From Bathyarchaeum sp965602795 (GTDB taxonomy: Archaea > Thermoproteota > Bathyarchaeia > Bathyarchaeales > Bathyarchaeaceae): DNA of 31,694 bases. The notes below the pieces were generated by a model. The model worked only from the letters and a program-made list of their open reading frames with translations. It did not search any database and was not told the DNA's origin. Below are positions 23,445-31,694 of the stretch, one piece after another. The stretch spans positions 1-31,694 of the forward strand of contig CBFCZR010000004.1 of the NCBI GenBank assembly GCA_965602795.1, given 5' to 3'. Numbering within the stretch: position 1 is the stretch's first letter; each line of letters begins with the position of its first letter. The position numbers and the translations under genes are program-made.

Positions 23445-23951
23445 ATGACTGAATTGATTGATTCACAAGAAAAAATTGTCCTAAAGCCTATTGGAGTCAT
23501 CCACACAGAAGCTTCTGACAGCCAGATAAAAGAAGAAAACAGAGAAACGGAAGCGACCTTGGAGATATTTCCCGAGTTTGAAGAAGCGCTGGACGGTTTG
23601 AAGGGTTACTCTCACCTGTTCATCATATCTTACTTGCACAAGCTGAGACCGGACCAGATTGGATTTCTGAAAGTTAAACCTAAACGAGCCACACGAAGAG
23701 GCTTCAAGCTGGAAGAACTTCCCACCCTCGGAGTGTTTGCCTTAGATTCTCCCACCCGCCCAAACCCCATCGGACTCACACTTGTACGCCTGCACAAAAT
23801 AGACGGCAGAAAGCTTTCAGTCACGGGGATTGACCTGTTTGATGGCACGTCGGTCATTGACATCAAAGCGTATCAACCCGATTATAACGCTAAAACATAT
23901 TCTATGCCTGAATGGTACCACAAAATCATGGATAAAACTGGGCATGTTTAA
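23445..23951 (+). CDS. trmO: TrmO-family tRNA (N6-threonylcarbamoyladenosine-37) methyltransferase
   Basis: This encodes 168 residues. It opens with LKPIGVIHTEAS, continues with ALDGLKGYSHLFIISYLHK and contains the family signature VFALDSPTRPNPIGLTLVRL, followed by VTGIDLFDGTSVIDIKAYQP. TrmO (formerly TsaA/YaeB) uses a beta-barrel SAM site to methylate t6A37 of tRNA-Thr. The length matches archaeal single-domain members, which lack the longer C-terminal extension of E. coli TrmO. Activity on tRNA in this lineage is inferred from family. It is a monocistronic gene with a TATA box at leaderless spacing. Confidence 0.92.
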   Translation: MTELIDSQEKIVLKPIGVIHTEASDSQIKEENRETEATLEIFPEFEEALDGLKGYSHLFIISYLHKLRPDQIGFLKVKPKRATRRGFKLEELPTLGVFALDSPTRPNPIGLTLVRLHKIDGRKLSVTGIDLFDGTSVIDIKAYQPDYNAKTYSMPEWYHKIMDKTGHV

Positions 23952-24057
23952 AGAAACAGCATGCGACAACTGGCTATTATGTGCGTGTACCCAAAAAACC
24001 TAAAAACCACGCAGAGAGTATCCACACCAGAGAATTAGATGGAAAGGAGACTGGAAA

Positions 24058-24234
24058 ATGAGTGGTAGAGGAAGAGGATTTGGAAGAGGAAGGGGAGGCC
24101 CAAGACAGGGTATTGGTGGACCAGCAAACTGTAGATGCCCACAATGCGGATACACAGTTGCACATGCCCGTGGAACACCATGCTCCAGTATGACCTGCCC
24201 CAAGTGTGGCTCAAGATTAGTAGGTTCAGCATAA
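24058..24234 (+). CDS. 58-residue Arg/Gly-rich zinc-ribbon microprotein
   Basis: The ATG has GGAGA 8 nt upstream. The first 20 residues are an RG-rich tail (SGRGRGFGRGRGGPRQG). The rest is a zinc ribbon: Cys25, Cys27-Pro-Gln-Cys30, His36, Cys42 and Cys47-Pro-Lys-Cys50. CPxCGYxVxHxRGxPC followed by CPKCG is a recurrent small-protein pattern in anaerobic archaea and bacteria, without an assigned function. The tail resembles RNA-binding RGG boxes or the N-terminus of histone H4. It is very small and sits alone between trmO and elp3; at 58 residues it would fall below many gene-caller cutoffs. Confidence 0.85.
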   Translation: MSGRGRGFGRGRGGPRQGIGGPANCRCPQCGYTVAHARGTPCSSMTCPKCGSRLVGSA

Positions 24235-24330
24235 CCATACTACACGAAATTCCAAAGTTATACTGAGGCTTTTCTGCTTCGTTAGAGCTGAAGAGAAACT
24301 ATTCACAAAGCATCTTTTGTCGATTAACAC

Positions 24331-24340
24331 CCTTTTTATC
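24331..24340 (+). promoter_or_regulatory. TATA-like box of elp3
   Basis: CCTTTTTATC lies 36-45 nt before the ATG at 24376, suggesting a short leader. Confidence 0.35.
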
Positions 24341-24375
24341 TTAAAGCTTCACACACATATCTTAGATGAAAGCTG

Positions 24376-25965
24376 ATGAGCAGAAACGCCTACAGAGACA
24401 TCATTCAGCAGCTAATGGAGATGCCTAACCCCACAAAAAGGGACCTGGAATCTATTAAGGTGAAGGCTGCAGGAAAACACGGCTTAGGAAAGGTTCCCTC
24501 CAACTCGGAGATAATCGAGCACCTTAAACCTGAAGAAACCGCCAAACTGCTTCCCATCCTCCGAAGAAAAGTTGTCCGCACCATCTCAGGAGTAACAGTA
24601 GTTGCTGTAATGACGGAACCTTCGCCTTGCCCCAAAGATGAACCCTGCGCCTACTGCCCCGGCGGACCAACCGAAGGCGTTCCCCAAAGCTACACCGGCC
24701 ATGAACCCGCTGCCCTGAGAGGAGCACAAAACGAGTACAACCCATATGCACAGGTTAGAACACGAATCGAGCAGCTTAAGGCTATAGGGCATAAGGTTGA
24801 CAAGGTGGAACTCATCATCATGGGCGGAACCTTCCCCAGCACACCCCCCGAATACCAGAGAGACTTTGTTAAACAATGCTTAGACGCCATAACAGAAACC
24901 AAGACGCAGTCTTTAGATGAGGCAAAAAAGGTGGCGGAAACCAGCCGAACCCGCAATGTCGGAATCACGGTGGAGACCAGGCCCGACTGGGCAAAAGAGG
25001 AGCATGTTGACAGGATGCTTTCCATGGGCGTAACCCGGGTGGAAGTGGGAGTACAGAACGTTTACGACGACATCTACGAGACCGTTAACAGAGGTCACGG
25101 AGTAGAGGATGTTGTAGAAGCTACGCGAATAATGAAGGATGCGGGGCTGAAGGTGGTCTATCATCTTATGCCTGGTTTGCCGGGTTCAAGCTTTGAACGT
25201 GACCTTGAGGGCTTCAGGCAAATCTTCACTGATTCTAGATTTAAGCCTGACATGATCAAACTGTATCCCTGCTTGGTTATCAAGGGAACAAAAGTTTACC
25301 AGTGGTGGAAGAAAGGGGAATACAGTCCCTACACCACAGATGAGGCGGCTCAGCTAATCGCGGAAGTGAAAAAGTTTGTTCCTCCTTGGGTCAGAATTAT
25401 GAGAGTTCAGCGGGACATACCAGCCAAGTTGATTGAGGCGGGGGTGAAACTGAGCAACCTCCGTCAAATCGCTTTAGAGAAGCTGAAGGCGGAAGGAGGC
25501 AGGTGTCGTTGTATAAGATGCCGGGAAGTAGGGCACAGATGGCTGAAGGACAAAGTGAAGCCTGACCCTGACAAAATTGAGGCCAGAACAGTCAAGGAAG
25601 AGGCTTCGGGCGGAAAGGAACTGTTCATTTCTGCTGAGGACCAGGTTAATGATGTGTTGGTTGGTTATGTCCGATTGCGGATTCCCTCAGAAGATGCAAG
25701 TAGACCCGAAATAACAGCTGAAAACACGGCGATAATCCGCGAACTCAGGGTTTTTGGTCCTTTGGTTCCGGTTGGGAAGCATCTGTCTGGGGCGTGGCAG
25801 CATAAGGGCTATGGTGGCGTTCTTTTGTCTGAGGCTGAACGAGCCGCAATGGAAGACTACAGCAGAACAAAGATTGTGGTAACCAGCGCTTTGGGAACAA
25901 AAGAGTACTACCGGCGGTTCGGCTACAGCTACGACGGACCATACGTTTCCAAGCAACTCAGCTAA
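24376..25965 (+). CDS. elp3: Elp3: tRNA U34 radical-SAM/acetyltransferase
   Basis: This encodes 529 residues. The radical-SAM domain (~65-330) has the cluster PSPCPKDEPCAYCPGGP (Cys85, Cys91, Cys94), IIMGGTFPSTP, GITVETRPDW, TRVEVGVQNVYDDIYE and YHLMPGLPGSSFERDL. A second Cys group, GRCRCIRCRE (~375-384), precedes the C-terminal GNAT fold (~400-529) with RELRVFGPLVPVG, HKGYGGVLLSEAER and GTKEYYRRFGYSYDGPYVSK. Elp3 forms 5-carboxymethyl-type modifications on wobble uridine of tRNA; archaea lack the other Elongator subunits. ATG 24376 has no clear SD. The GatD gene begins 81 nt downstream, giving a tRNA-related cluster. Confidence 0.96.
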   Translation: MSRNAYRDIIQQLMEMPNPTKRDLESIKVKAAGKHGLGKVPSNSEIIEHLKPEETAKLLPILRRKVVRTISGVTVVAVMTEPSPCPKDEPCAYCPGGPTEGVPQSYTGHEPAALRGAQNEYNPYAQVRTRIEQLKAIGHKVDKVELIIMGGTFPSTPPEYQRDFVKQCLDAITETKTQSLDEAKKVAETSRTRNVGITVETRPDWAKEEHVDRMLSMGVTRVEVGVQNVYDDIYETVNRGHGVEDVVEATRIMKDAGLKVVYHLMPGLPGSSFERDLEGFRQIFTDSRFKPDMIKLYPCLVIKGTKVYQWWKKGEYSPYTTDEAAQLIAEVKKFVPPWVRIMRVQRDIPAKLIEAGVKLSNLRQIALEKLKAEGGRCRCIRCREVGHRWLKDKVKPDPDKIEARTVKEEASGGKELFISAEDQVNDVLVGYVRLRIPSEDASRPEITAENTAIIRELRVFGPLVPVGKHLSGAWQHKGYGGVLLSEAERAAMEDYSRTKIVVTSALGTKEYYRRFGYSYDGPYVSKQLS

Positions 25966-26046
25966 AGCTTTTAATAAACTGGTAGAAGTAAGGGAAGATG
26001 TTTTCAGTGAGCGTATCTGAAGAGATAAACAGAGGAGAAGACGGGT

Positions 26047-27378
26047 TTGAGTGAAGAGTTTCCGGGTTACAGGGGGCAAGCGTTAAAGTTTTTGAAGAAG
26101 GCGGAAGCCGAAATCGGCGATGTTATCCGCATAACCAAAAAAGGGGAAAGCTGGGAGGGCATCCTTATTCCCAGATCAGAGTTTGGAGACGAAGAGCACA
26201 TCATACTGAAGCTGAAGAGCGGCTACAACGTGGGAGTCCGAGTTGACTCCACAGCGCAGATTGAAAAGGTGGGGGAGGGAGTTAAACCAGCCTTCACTCC
26301 GCCGCCGCTTCCAGAACACAAGAAAGGGTTGCCGAAGGTAGCTATTGTAAGCACGGGAGGCACCATAGCCAGCCGAGTTGACTACAGAACAGGGGGCGTA
26401 CGTTCAGCTCTTTCTGCCAGCGACCTCTACAGCGTTGTTCCCGAACTCTCAGACATAGCCGTGATAGACACTGAGATATTGTTCAGCATTTTCAGCGAAA
26501 ACATCACCGCCAAACACTGGATTGAAACCGCGAAAACCGTTGCCAAACACATCAGAAACGGCGCAGCAGGTGTTGTGGTGGCTCACGGAACCGACACACT
26601 AGGATACACCGCCGCAGCCCTAAGTTTCGCTCTCCAAGACCTGCCGGTGCCTGTGGTGATGGTAGCTTCCCAGAGGTCGGCGGATCGTCCCAGTTCAGAT
26701 GCTGCCACTAACTTGGTGGGAGCCGTTAAAGCTGCTGCCGCTGCTCCTTTCGCGGAGGTTGTGGTTGGGATGCATGAAACCGTTTCGGACACCTCCATAG
26801 TTTTTCACAGGGGAACCAAAGCGAGGAAATGTCACACGAGCCGCAGAGACACCTTCAAGTCCATAAACGCCTCGCCACTAGCTAGACTAGAAGACGACAA
26901 GATTAGAATGTTGACGGAAAGTTACAGGAAACGGGATGTTTCGCGGAAACTGAAGCTGAAACCAAACTTTGAGGAGAAGGTGGCATTAGTCAAGGCTTAT
27001 CCCGACCTGAACCCAGATGTTATTGATTGGTATGTTGAGAAGGGCTACCGGGGGATAGCCCTTGAGGGAACGGGGCTGGGTCATGTTGGAGATTACCTGT
27101 TTTCTGCCATACGAAACGCCATCGAAAAGGACGTGGTTGTCTGCATGACTTCCCAGTGCCTGTGGGGAAGATTGAACATGAACGTTTACGATCAGGGCAG
27201 AGACCTGCTAGCCATGGGCGTGCTTTCCCTCGATGATATGCTTCCTGAGACAGCATATGTTAAGCTCAGGTGGGCTCTGGGTCAAACAAACAAAATTGAA
27301 GAGGCAAAGAGACTTCTGAAGGAGAACGTAGCCAACGAAATTTCATCCAGAACACTCTATGAAGAAATAGGAATCTGA
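26047..27378 (+). CDS. gatD: Glutamyl-tRNA(Gln) amidotransferase subunit D
   Basis: This encodes 443 residues from a TTG with a strong SD (GAGGAG, 8 nt upstream). Residues ~20-80 are the small beta-barrel GatD N-domain (GDVIRITKKGESWEGIL). From ~95 the L-asparaginase-like domain starts with IVSTGGTIASRVDYRTGGV, followed by VVVAHGTDTLGYTAAAL (catalytic Thr-Asp region) and HRGTKARKCHTSRRDTF. It releases ammonia from glutamine or asparagine for transamidation of Glu-tRNA(Gln) by GatE. It is an archaea-only enzyme, so the genome probably lacks a direct glutaminyl-tRNA synthetase (inference). GatE follows after 11 nt in the same operon. Confidence 0.97.
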   Translation: MSEEFPGYRGQALKFLKKAEAEIGDVIRITKKGESWEGILIPRSEFGDEEHIILKLKSGYNVGVRVDSTAQIEKVGEGVKPAFTPPPLPEHKKGLPKVAIVSTGGTIASRVDYRTGGVRSALSASDLYSVVPELSDIAVIDTEILFSIFSENITAKHWIETAKTVAKHIRNGAAGVVVAHGTDTLGYTAAALSFALQDLPVPVVMVASQRSADRPSSDAATNLVGAVKAAAAAPFAEVVVGMHETVSDTSIVFHRGTKARKCHTSRRDTFKSINASPLARLEDDKIRMLTESYRKRDVSRKLKLKPNFEEKVALVKAYPDLNPDVIDWYVEKGYRGIALEGTGLGHVGDYLFSAIRNAIEKDVVVCMTSQCLWGRLNMNVYDQGRDLLAMGVLSLDDMLPETAYVKLRWALGQTNKIEEAKRLLKENVANEISSRTLYEEIGI

Positions 27379-27389
27379 GGAAGAATAGT

Positions 27390-29291
27390 ATGAACAAGGA
27401 ATATTCGAAGATTGGTTTGAAGGCAGGACTTGAGATTCATCAGCAGCTGGACACCCGAGAGAAGCTTTTCTGTTCCTGCGAACCCAAGCTGTTCAAGGGA
27501 GAGCCTGAATTTACTTTTCTAAGAAGATTGAGGCCTACGCAGAGCGAGTTGGGTCAGGTTGATTCAGCGGCTCTTTTTGAGTTTCAGAAGGAAACGCGGA
27601 TTCTGTATGAGGCAAACAATGAGTCGGTGTGTCTGGTGGAGATGGATGAGGAGCCGCCCCACGACCTGAACAGAGAGGCGGTGGAAATCTGTCTGATAGC
27701 GTCTCTTATGATGAATGCTGAGCAGGTGGATGAGATTCACGTCATGCGCAAGACGGTCATAGACGGCTCAAACACAACAGGCTTCCAGAGAACATCCGTA
27801 GTATCATTAAATGGTGAAATCGACATCAAGGGAAAGAAAGTGGGTATTCAGCAGGTGAGCCTTGAAGAGGATGCAGCTAGAAAAACGGGAAAGAATGGGC
27901 AGCTGATACGTTACCGTATTGACCGCCTCGGAATACCGCTCATCGAAGTTACCACCGCACCGGTCCTCTATTCTCCAGAGGAGGCAGAGGCGACTGCTTT
28001 TGCTATTGGACGAATTTTGAGGGCAACCCGCAGGGTTAGGCGGGGCTTGGGGACCATTCGGCAGGACGTGAATGTTTCCATTCGGGATGGGGCGTTGATT
28101 GAGATTAAGGGCGTTCAGGAACTGGAACTGGTCTCTAAAGTAATCGAGAATGAGGTTAAACGGCAACTGAGCCTCCTAGAGCTACGAGAGGAACTGAAGA
28201 AAAGGGGAGTAAAGGAGGCTGACATCACGGAAGATTTTGTTGATGTTACTTCAGTTTTCAAGAATACTAAGTGTAAAGTCATTGTTAATGCGATTAAACG
28301 GAACGAACCTGTGTTTGCGGTTAAACTTTCTGGGTTCGCTGGGCTTCTCAAAAAGGAGCTTGCAGAGGGCATGAGGCTTGGGTCCGAGTTGGCGGGGATG
28401 GCGCGTTTCTGGGGAAGAGTTGGAGGCATATTCCACACAGACGAGATGCCAGCCTATGGAGTAACCGCCGAAGAACTAAACCAGCTATCCAAACTTCTGA
28501 AGCAGGAGCCGATGGATGCTGTGGTTTTCGTGGCGGACAAGCCAGAAAACGCAACCGATGCACTGAAAGCGGTGGTTGAGCGGGCTAGAGTAGCATTGAA
28601 GGGTGTTCCCGAGGAGACCCGTGCAGCGAATCCTGACGGAACAACAAAGTATATGCGTCCTAGACCGGGGGCGGCGCGGATGTATCCGGAGACTGATGTT
28701 CCGCCGATTCAAGTGACCAAAGAGTATGTTGACGAGTTGAGCAGCCGTCTTCCAGAACTGCCCGAACAGCTTACGAAGCGACTGATGAAAAATTATAAAC
28801 TGAACCAGAAGCTTGCCAAACAGATTTTGGATTCCGAATACCTTGACCTGTTCGAGAGTTTGGCTGGGGAGACGAAGGTTTCTTCGACGGTTATTGCGGT
28901 TGCTTTGACGGAGACCCTGAAGGCGCTAAAACGGGATGGAGTAAACGTTGAATCCATTACCGATGAGCAGTTCATGGGGATGTTTAGGCTTATTGACTCA
29001 GGGAAGACGGCGAAGGAAAGTATCCCCGAGGTTTTAACGTGGCTTGCAGGTCACGAAGAGGCTGGTGCCAAAGATGCTCTTAAGAGTCTGGGGCTTGGGA
29101 TGATATCGCAGAAGGAGCTGGAGAATTTGGTTGACGAGGTGATAGAGAAGAACTCGGAGTTTATCGAGCAGCGAGGGAAGGGCGCCTTTGGACCGTTAAT
29201 GGGTATGGTCATGAAGAAGGCTAGGGGACGAGTGAAAGCCAAGTTGGTCAGCGAAATTCTGAGAAAACGGCTAGACGGTAAGTTAGCTTGA
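27390..29291 (+). CDS. gatE: Glutamyl-tRNA(Gln) amidotransferase subunit E
   Basis: This encodes 633 residues from an ATG with GAGGA ~9 nt upstream. The GatB/GatE cradle includes LKAGLEIHQQLDTREKLFCS near the N-terminus, DGSNTTGFQRT, IEVTTAPVLYSPEEA and RRVRRGLGTIRQDVNVSI. An aspartyl-tRNA-synthetase-like GAD insertion (~285-410) distinguishes GatE from GatB, and a helical YqeY-like tail (~440-630) ends EQRGKGAFGPLMGMVMKKAR. It phosphorylates Glu-tRNA(Gln) and amidates it with ammonia from GatD. Length and domain order are normal, with no disruption. Confidence 0.97.
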   Translation: MNKEYSKIGLKAGLEIHQQLDTREKLFCSCEPKLFKGEPEFTFLRRLRPTQSELGQVDSAALFEFQKETRILYEANNESVCLVEMDEEPPHDLNREAVEICLIASLMMNAEQVDEIHVMRKTVIDGSNTTGFQRTSVVSLNGEIDIKGKKVGIQQVSLEEDAARKTGKNGQLIRYRIDRLGIPLIEVTTAPVLYSPEEAEATAFAIGRILRATRRVRRGLGTIRQDVNVSIRDGALIEIKGVQELELVSKVIENEVKRQLSLLELREELKKRGVKEADITEDFVDVTSVFKNTKCKVIVNAIKRNEPVFAVKLSGFAGLLKKELAEGMRLGSELAGMARFWGRVGGIFHTDEMPAYGVTAEELNQLSKLLKQEPMDAVVFVADKPENATDALKAVVERARVALKGVPEETRAANPDGTTKYMRPRPGAARMYPETDVPPIQVTKEYVDELSSRLPELPEQLTKRLMKNYKLNQKLAKQILDSEYLDLFESLAGETKVSSTVIAVALTETLKALKRDGVNVESITDEQFMGMFRLIDSGKTAKESIPEVLTWLAGHEEAGAKDALKSLGLGMISQKELENLVDEVIEKNSEFIEQRGKGAFGPLMGMVMKKARGRVKAKLVSEILRKRLDGKLA

Positions 29292-29327
29292 AGAAGCGGC
29301 TGTCTTCATTGATTCCCAGCGGGTTTC

Positions 29328-30581
29328 TCAAAGCACTTTCTCGAAATCTTTTCGGTCCTTAGATAGTGGGATTGTGCAGTCGAATCCTGCTTTGCATGTT
29401 TTTCTTCTGTCTTCGCCGGGCTCGGAGCTGGGGTCTAAGCTTGATCCCGGAGAATCGGGGTAAGTGTACAGGTCTTTGTCGGCTTGGAATCTGGTGGTTA
29501 ACGCCCACTGCCTGTCCTGTGGGTCAGCGAGGTTCACGTCATCATCAAACACGAAAACATGCTTCAGGCTCCTATGTGCATCAAGAGCGGTTTCGATTAC
29601 CTTTTTGGGCTCTTCATCGCTTCTCTTCTTTATGCTTACGGAGCAGCCGAGCCAGTTGATTCCGCCGTCAGTGAAGGCCAAGTTTTTGACATTGCATACT
29701 TTCATGAGTTCCTTGTAGATTAGCGGCAGCTTTCCGAAGCCCATCAGAAACGAGTGCTCGCCTCTTCCGGGGATAAGCGCATAATATGTTGGGTTCTCTT
29801 TCTGTCGGAGTATTTTGGTGATTTTGACGACGGGCTGTTGCCTAATCAGGTCGTATGTGCCTGTGATGTCGACGAATGGTCCTTCTTCGCCCAGTTCTGG
29901 GGTGAGTTTTCCTAGTAATACGAGTTCGGTGTCCGCTGGTACAGAGATTCCGTTTTCTAGTTTTACCATTTTTATTGGTTTGCCGTAGAATCCGCCTGCG
30001 ATTTCGGTTTCGTCCATGGGCTCTTTGGTGGAGATTGCGGCTGCGAATAGGAGGGCGGGGTCCATTCCGATGCAGATGGCTACGTCGATGTTTTTGTTGT
30101 TTCGGGTGTAGCATTGCCATGTGTGGCGGTGGCAGATTCTTGTTGTGCCCGTGTTTTCTGTTTTGACCAGTATTCGGTGGTATGATATGTTGCGTTCTTT
30201 GCATTCTGTAACGAAGACTCCGGAGGTGATGTATGGTCCGGGGTCGGAACTGTAATATTTTAGGATTGGCAGTTTTCCGAGGTCCAGTTCGGCTTCTTCG
30301 AATGGGTTCTCGTCTACTGTTACGGGTTTTACTGGGTTGTCTAGGGCTTCGATGAGTTTCTCCTGTATCTGTTTCCAGTCCATACCAAATATGGTGCAGA
30401 AGTTGTCTCTTGTGCAGATGTTCGATGCAAGCTGGTATTCGGTTCCCGTGTTCTCGAAGAGCAGGGCATTTTCGGCGTTTCTTATCATTTCAGGAATTTC
30501 ATCTAGAGCCGTTTTGCCTGTCACTCGCTTGAGTTTTCCTTTTTCTTCCAGTATCTGAAGGGCTTGCTTGAAACTGACCAT
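29328..30581 (-). CDS. UbiD-family decarboxylase, candidate anhydromevalonate phosphate decarboxylase
   Basis: This encodes 417 residues from ATG 30581, with GGGG ~8 nt upstream. UbiD landmarks are KYYSSDPGPYITSGVFV (~108-124), RILVKTENTGTTRICHRH, AGGFYGKPIKMV, EGPFVDITGTYD (acidic catalytic loop, equivalent to the UbiD Glu/Asp pair), ALIPGRGEHSFLMG and FVFDDDVNLADPQDRQWALT near the C-terminus. UbiD enzymes use prenylated FMN to decarboxylate unsaturated acids. Many archaea use a ~420-residue homologue in the modified mevalonate pathway for isoprenoid lipids, which would fit here, but other substrates are possible and the UbiX-like flavin prenyltransferase is not in the window. It is divergent from the AEC transporter. 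Confidence 0.9.
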   Translation of the reverse strand: MVSFKQALQILEEKGKLKRVTGKTALDEIPEMIRNAENALLFENTGTEYQLASNICTRDNFCTIFGMDWKQIQEKLIEALDNPVKPVTVDENPFEEAELDLGKLPILKYYSSDPGPYITSGVFVTECKERNISYHRILVKTENTGTTRICHRHTWQCYTRNNKNIDVAICIGMDPALLFAAAISTKEPMDETEIAGGFYGKPIKMVKLENGISVPADTELVLLGKLTPELGEEGPFVDITGTYDLIRQQPVVKITKILRQKENPTYYALIPGRGEHSFLMGFGKLPLIYKELMKVCNVKNLAFTDGGINWLGCSVSIKKRSDEEPKKVIETALDAHRSLKHVFVFDDDVNLADPQDRQWALTTRFQADKDLYTYPDSPGSSLDPSSEPGEDRRKTCKAGFDCTIPLSKDRKDFEKVL

Positions 30582-30689
30582 GATTTTTTCCCCGCGCTAT
30601 GTTAGTAGACTGTTAGTTATCTGTTTTTCTCCAGATTCATTGCAACATTTATCTTCTCAAAGAATCAAACATGAAAGGGAGGACTATAG

Positions 30690-31619
30690 ATGGTTGACGC
30701 GCTGATAGGGACAGCGGTTCCCATTCTATTCTTGATTGGCACAGGATTCCTTTCCAGAAAGGTCGGAATTCTGAAGATGGGAGATGAGCGGGTGCTCAGC
30801 GCGTACGTCTATTTTTTTGCTTTGCCTGCCCTCTTCTTTATCGATTTGTCGGAAACAAGCTTTGTCGCAGAGACAGTGTCATTCATTTTCGCGGGGATAA
30901 CCCCCATATTTTTGGTGGTAGCCATCTACGTTCTGCTCTATGCCCTCTTCAGGTTCTCCAAGAATACGCTTTATCTTATCACTTTAAGCACCGTCTTTGG
31001 CAGCCTCGCCTTCTTCGGCATCCCCTTCATAAGCTTCGCTTTCCCCTCACAGCAGAGCGAACAGCTAGCAACCTTGGCAGCGGCTACCATCGGAATCACG
31101 GCAATCGCCGTCTCGATAACTATGCTTGAGTTCTATCGGCTTAAAGAGGCACCGAAAACTGAGGGATTGAAGCAGGTTGCTAAAGGACTATCAAAGAATC
31201 CGTTAATACTCTCGATTGTGTTGGGCATCTTGGTTTCGGTTGTGGGCGTGGAGGTTCCTTCTCCAGTAGCAGCCTTTTTGCATATGTTGGGGGGCACCAC
31301 GTCTGCGGTGGCTATTTTTATGTTGGGGGCTTTTCTGTACGGAAAGGAATACGCCAACCTGAAGAAGGCTTTTGGATTAAGTCTCCTGCGGATAGCTTTC
31401 TTGCCCACCCTAGCGTTGGCGATTCTGACGCTGTTCAATCTGGCCTCCATGGAGCATTCGGTGCTGGTGCTTATGCATGGGATGCCCGTAGCCGTTTCTT
31501 TGTCGGTTCTCAGCCAAAGATACAACTTCTTCAAGGAAACCATAGCCTCTCTAACCCTGATTTCCTCAGTCGGCGCAATAATCTACCTAAACATATGGCT
31601 AGCCATACTAGGAGTATAG
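30690..31619 (+). CDS. AEC-family transporter (auxin efflux carrier fold)
   Basis: This encodes 309 residues with about ten hydrophobic segments. It has the typical opening IGTAVPILFLIGTGFLSRKVGIL, a central charged loop (FYRLKEAPKTEGLKQVAKGL ~148-167) and the second repeat LSKNPLILSIVLGILVSVVGV... VAIFMLGAFLYGKE, both characteristic of AEC transporters. These usually move organic acids or amino-acid-like solutes across the membrane; the substrate cannot be told from sequence. AAAGGGAGG lies ~8 nt before the ATG. It is divergent from UbiD across 108 bp. The last 75 nt of the window after it hold nothing I can identify. Confidence 0.9.
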   Translation: MVDALIGTAVPILFLIGTGFLSRKVGILKMGDERVLSAYVYFFALPALFFIDLSETSFVAETVSFIFAGITPIFLVVAIYVLLYALFRFSKNTLYLITLSTVFGSLAFFGIPFISFAFPSQQSEQLATLAAATIGITAIAVSITMLEFYRLKEAPKTEGLKQVAKGLSKNPLILSIVLGILVSVVGVEVPSPVAAFLHMLGGTTSAVAIFMLGAFLYGKEYANLKKAFGLSLLRIAFLPTLALAILTLFNLASMEHSVLVLMHGMPVAVSLSVLSQRYNFFKETIASLTLISSVGAIIYLNIWLAILGV

Positions 31620-31694
31620 CCAAGCAGCAACCTGATTTTGCTGTGCCTCTGATTTCCTGAAAAAAGACTGTTTTCAACAATGTACCTCTATTAG

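Noticed and set aside
29842..30204. Highly basic 120-residue minus-strand frame inside the UbiD gene
   Set aside because: It is an Arg/His-rich frame-shifted reading of the UbiD coding strand with no motif.
1..31694. CRISPR array, insertion sequence, prophage, toxin-antitoxin or restriction genes
   Set aside because: I found no regularly spaced direct repeats, transposase, integrase or phage structural motifs. The two winged-helix genes lack a toxin partner.

Overview
The window is about 31.7 kb of archaeal chromosome. Archaeal markers include GatD-GatE (the archaea-only glutamyl-tRNA(Gln) amidotransferase), an Nre-family repair protein and NucS with C-terminal PCNA-binding tails, the short archaeal triosephosphate isomerase, archaeal-type UMP kinase and Elp3, and a tRNA-Leu with a bulge-helix-bulge intron. 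TATA-like boxes sit about 25 nt before many starts. Starts are a mix of leaderless ATGs and Shine-Dalgarno (SD) led ATG, GTG or TTG codons. The gene content suggests a Thermoproteota lineage such as Bathyarchaeia. That is an inference from content only; no rRNA is present.

Layout. 1-2431: a truncated secreted beta-helix protein, divergent from a membrane-anchored glycosidase-like protein. 2473-5889: a parvulin, then a TPP riboswitch and a thiamine operon (ECF-type membrane protein, methyltransferase, HypE-like ATP-binding protein, ThiE). 5957-7775: a metallo-beta-lactamase-fold hydrolase, UMP kinase and tRNA-Leu(CAA) with an 18-nt intron. 7799-10306: an array of phased GTCAA/TTGAC half-sites, then a large secreted protein with four carboxypeptidase-regulatory-like repeats and two lectin-like domains. 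10410-14317: a possible 37-residue protein, then a minus-strand carbohydrate run (triosephosphate isomerase, DUF89 phosphatase-like protein, glycogen-debranching enzyme). 14479-16824: a membrane HtrA-like protease with a coiled coil and an orphan ParA/MinD-type ATPase. 17032-19902: Nre, a DUF998 membrane protein and a pilin-like anchored surface protein. 20256-23951: two tandem winged-helix regulators, NucS divergent from a small methyltransferase, a second DUF89 protein and TrmO. 24058-29291: an Arg-Gly-rich zinc-ribbon microprotein, Elp3, GatD and GatE. 29328-31619: a UbiD-family decarboxylase divergent from an AEC transporter.

How the parts fit. The best-defined regulatory unit is the thiamine operon. 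The conserved 3' GGAGGG of its TPP aptamer is also the best SD for the first gene, so TPP binding probably blocks translation directly. Two genes of unassigned role lie between the transporter and ThiE, and one could be a non-canonical thiamine-phosphate kinase. The tRNA-related genes (tRNA-Leu, TrmO, Elp3, GatDE) and the PCNA-linked repair proteins (Nre, NucS) are otherwise ordinary archaeal housekeeping. I see no CRISPR array, insertion sequence, prophage or classical defence island.
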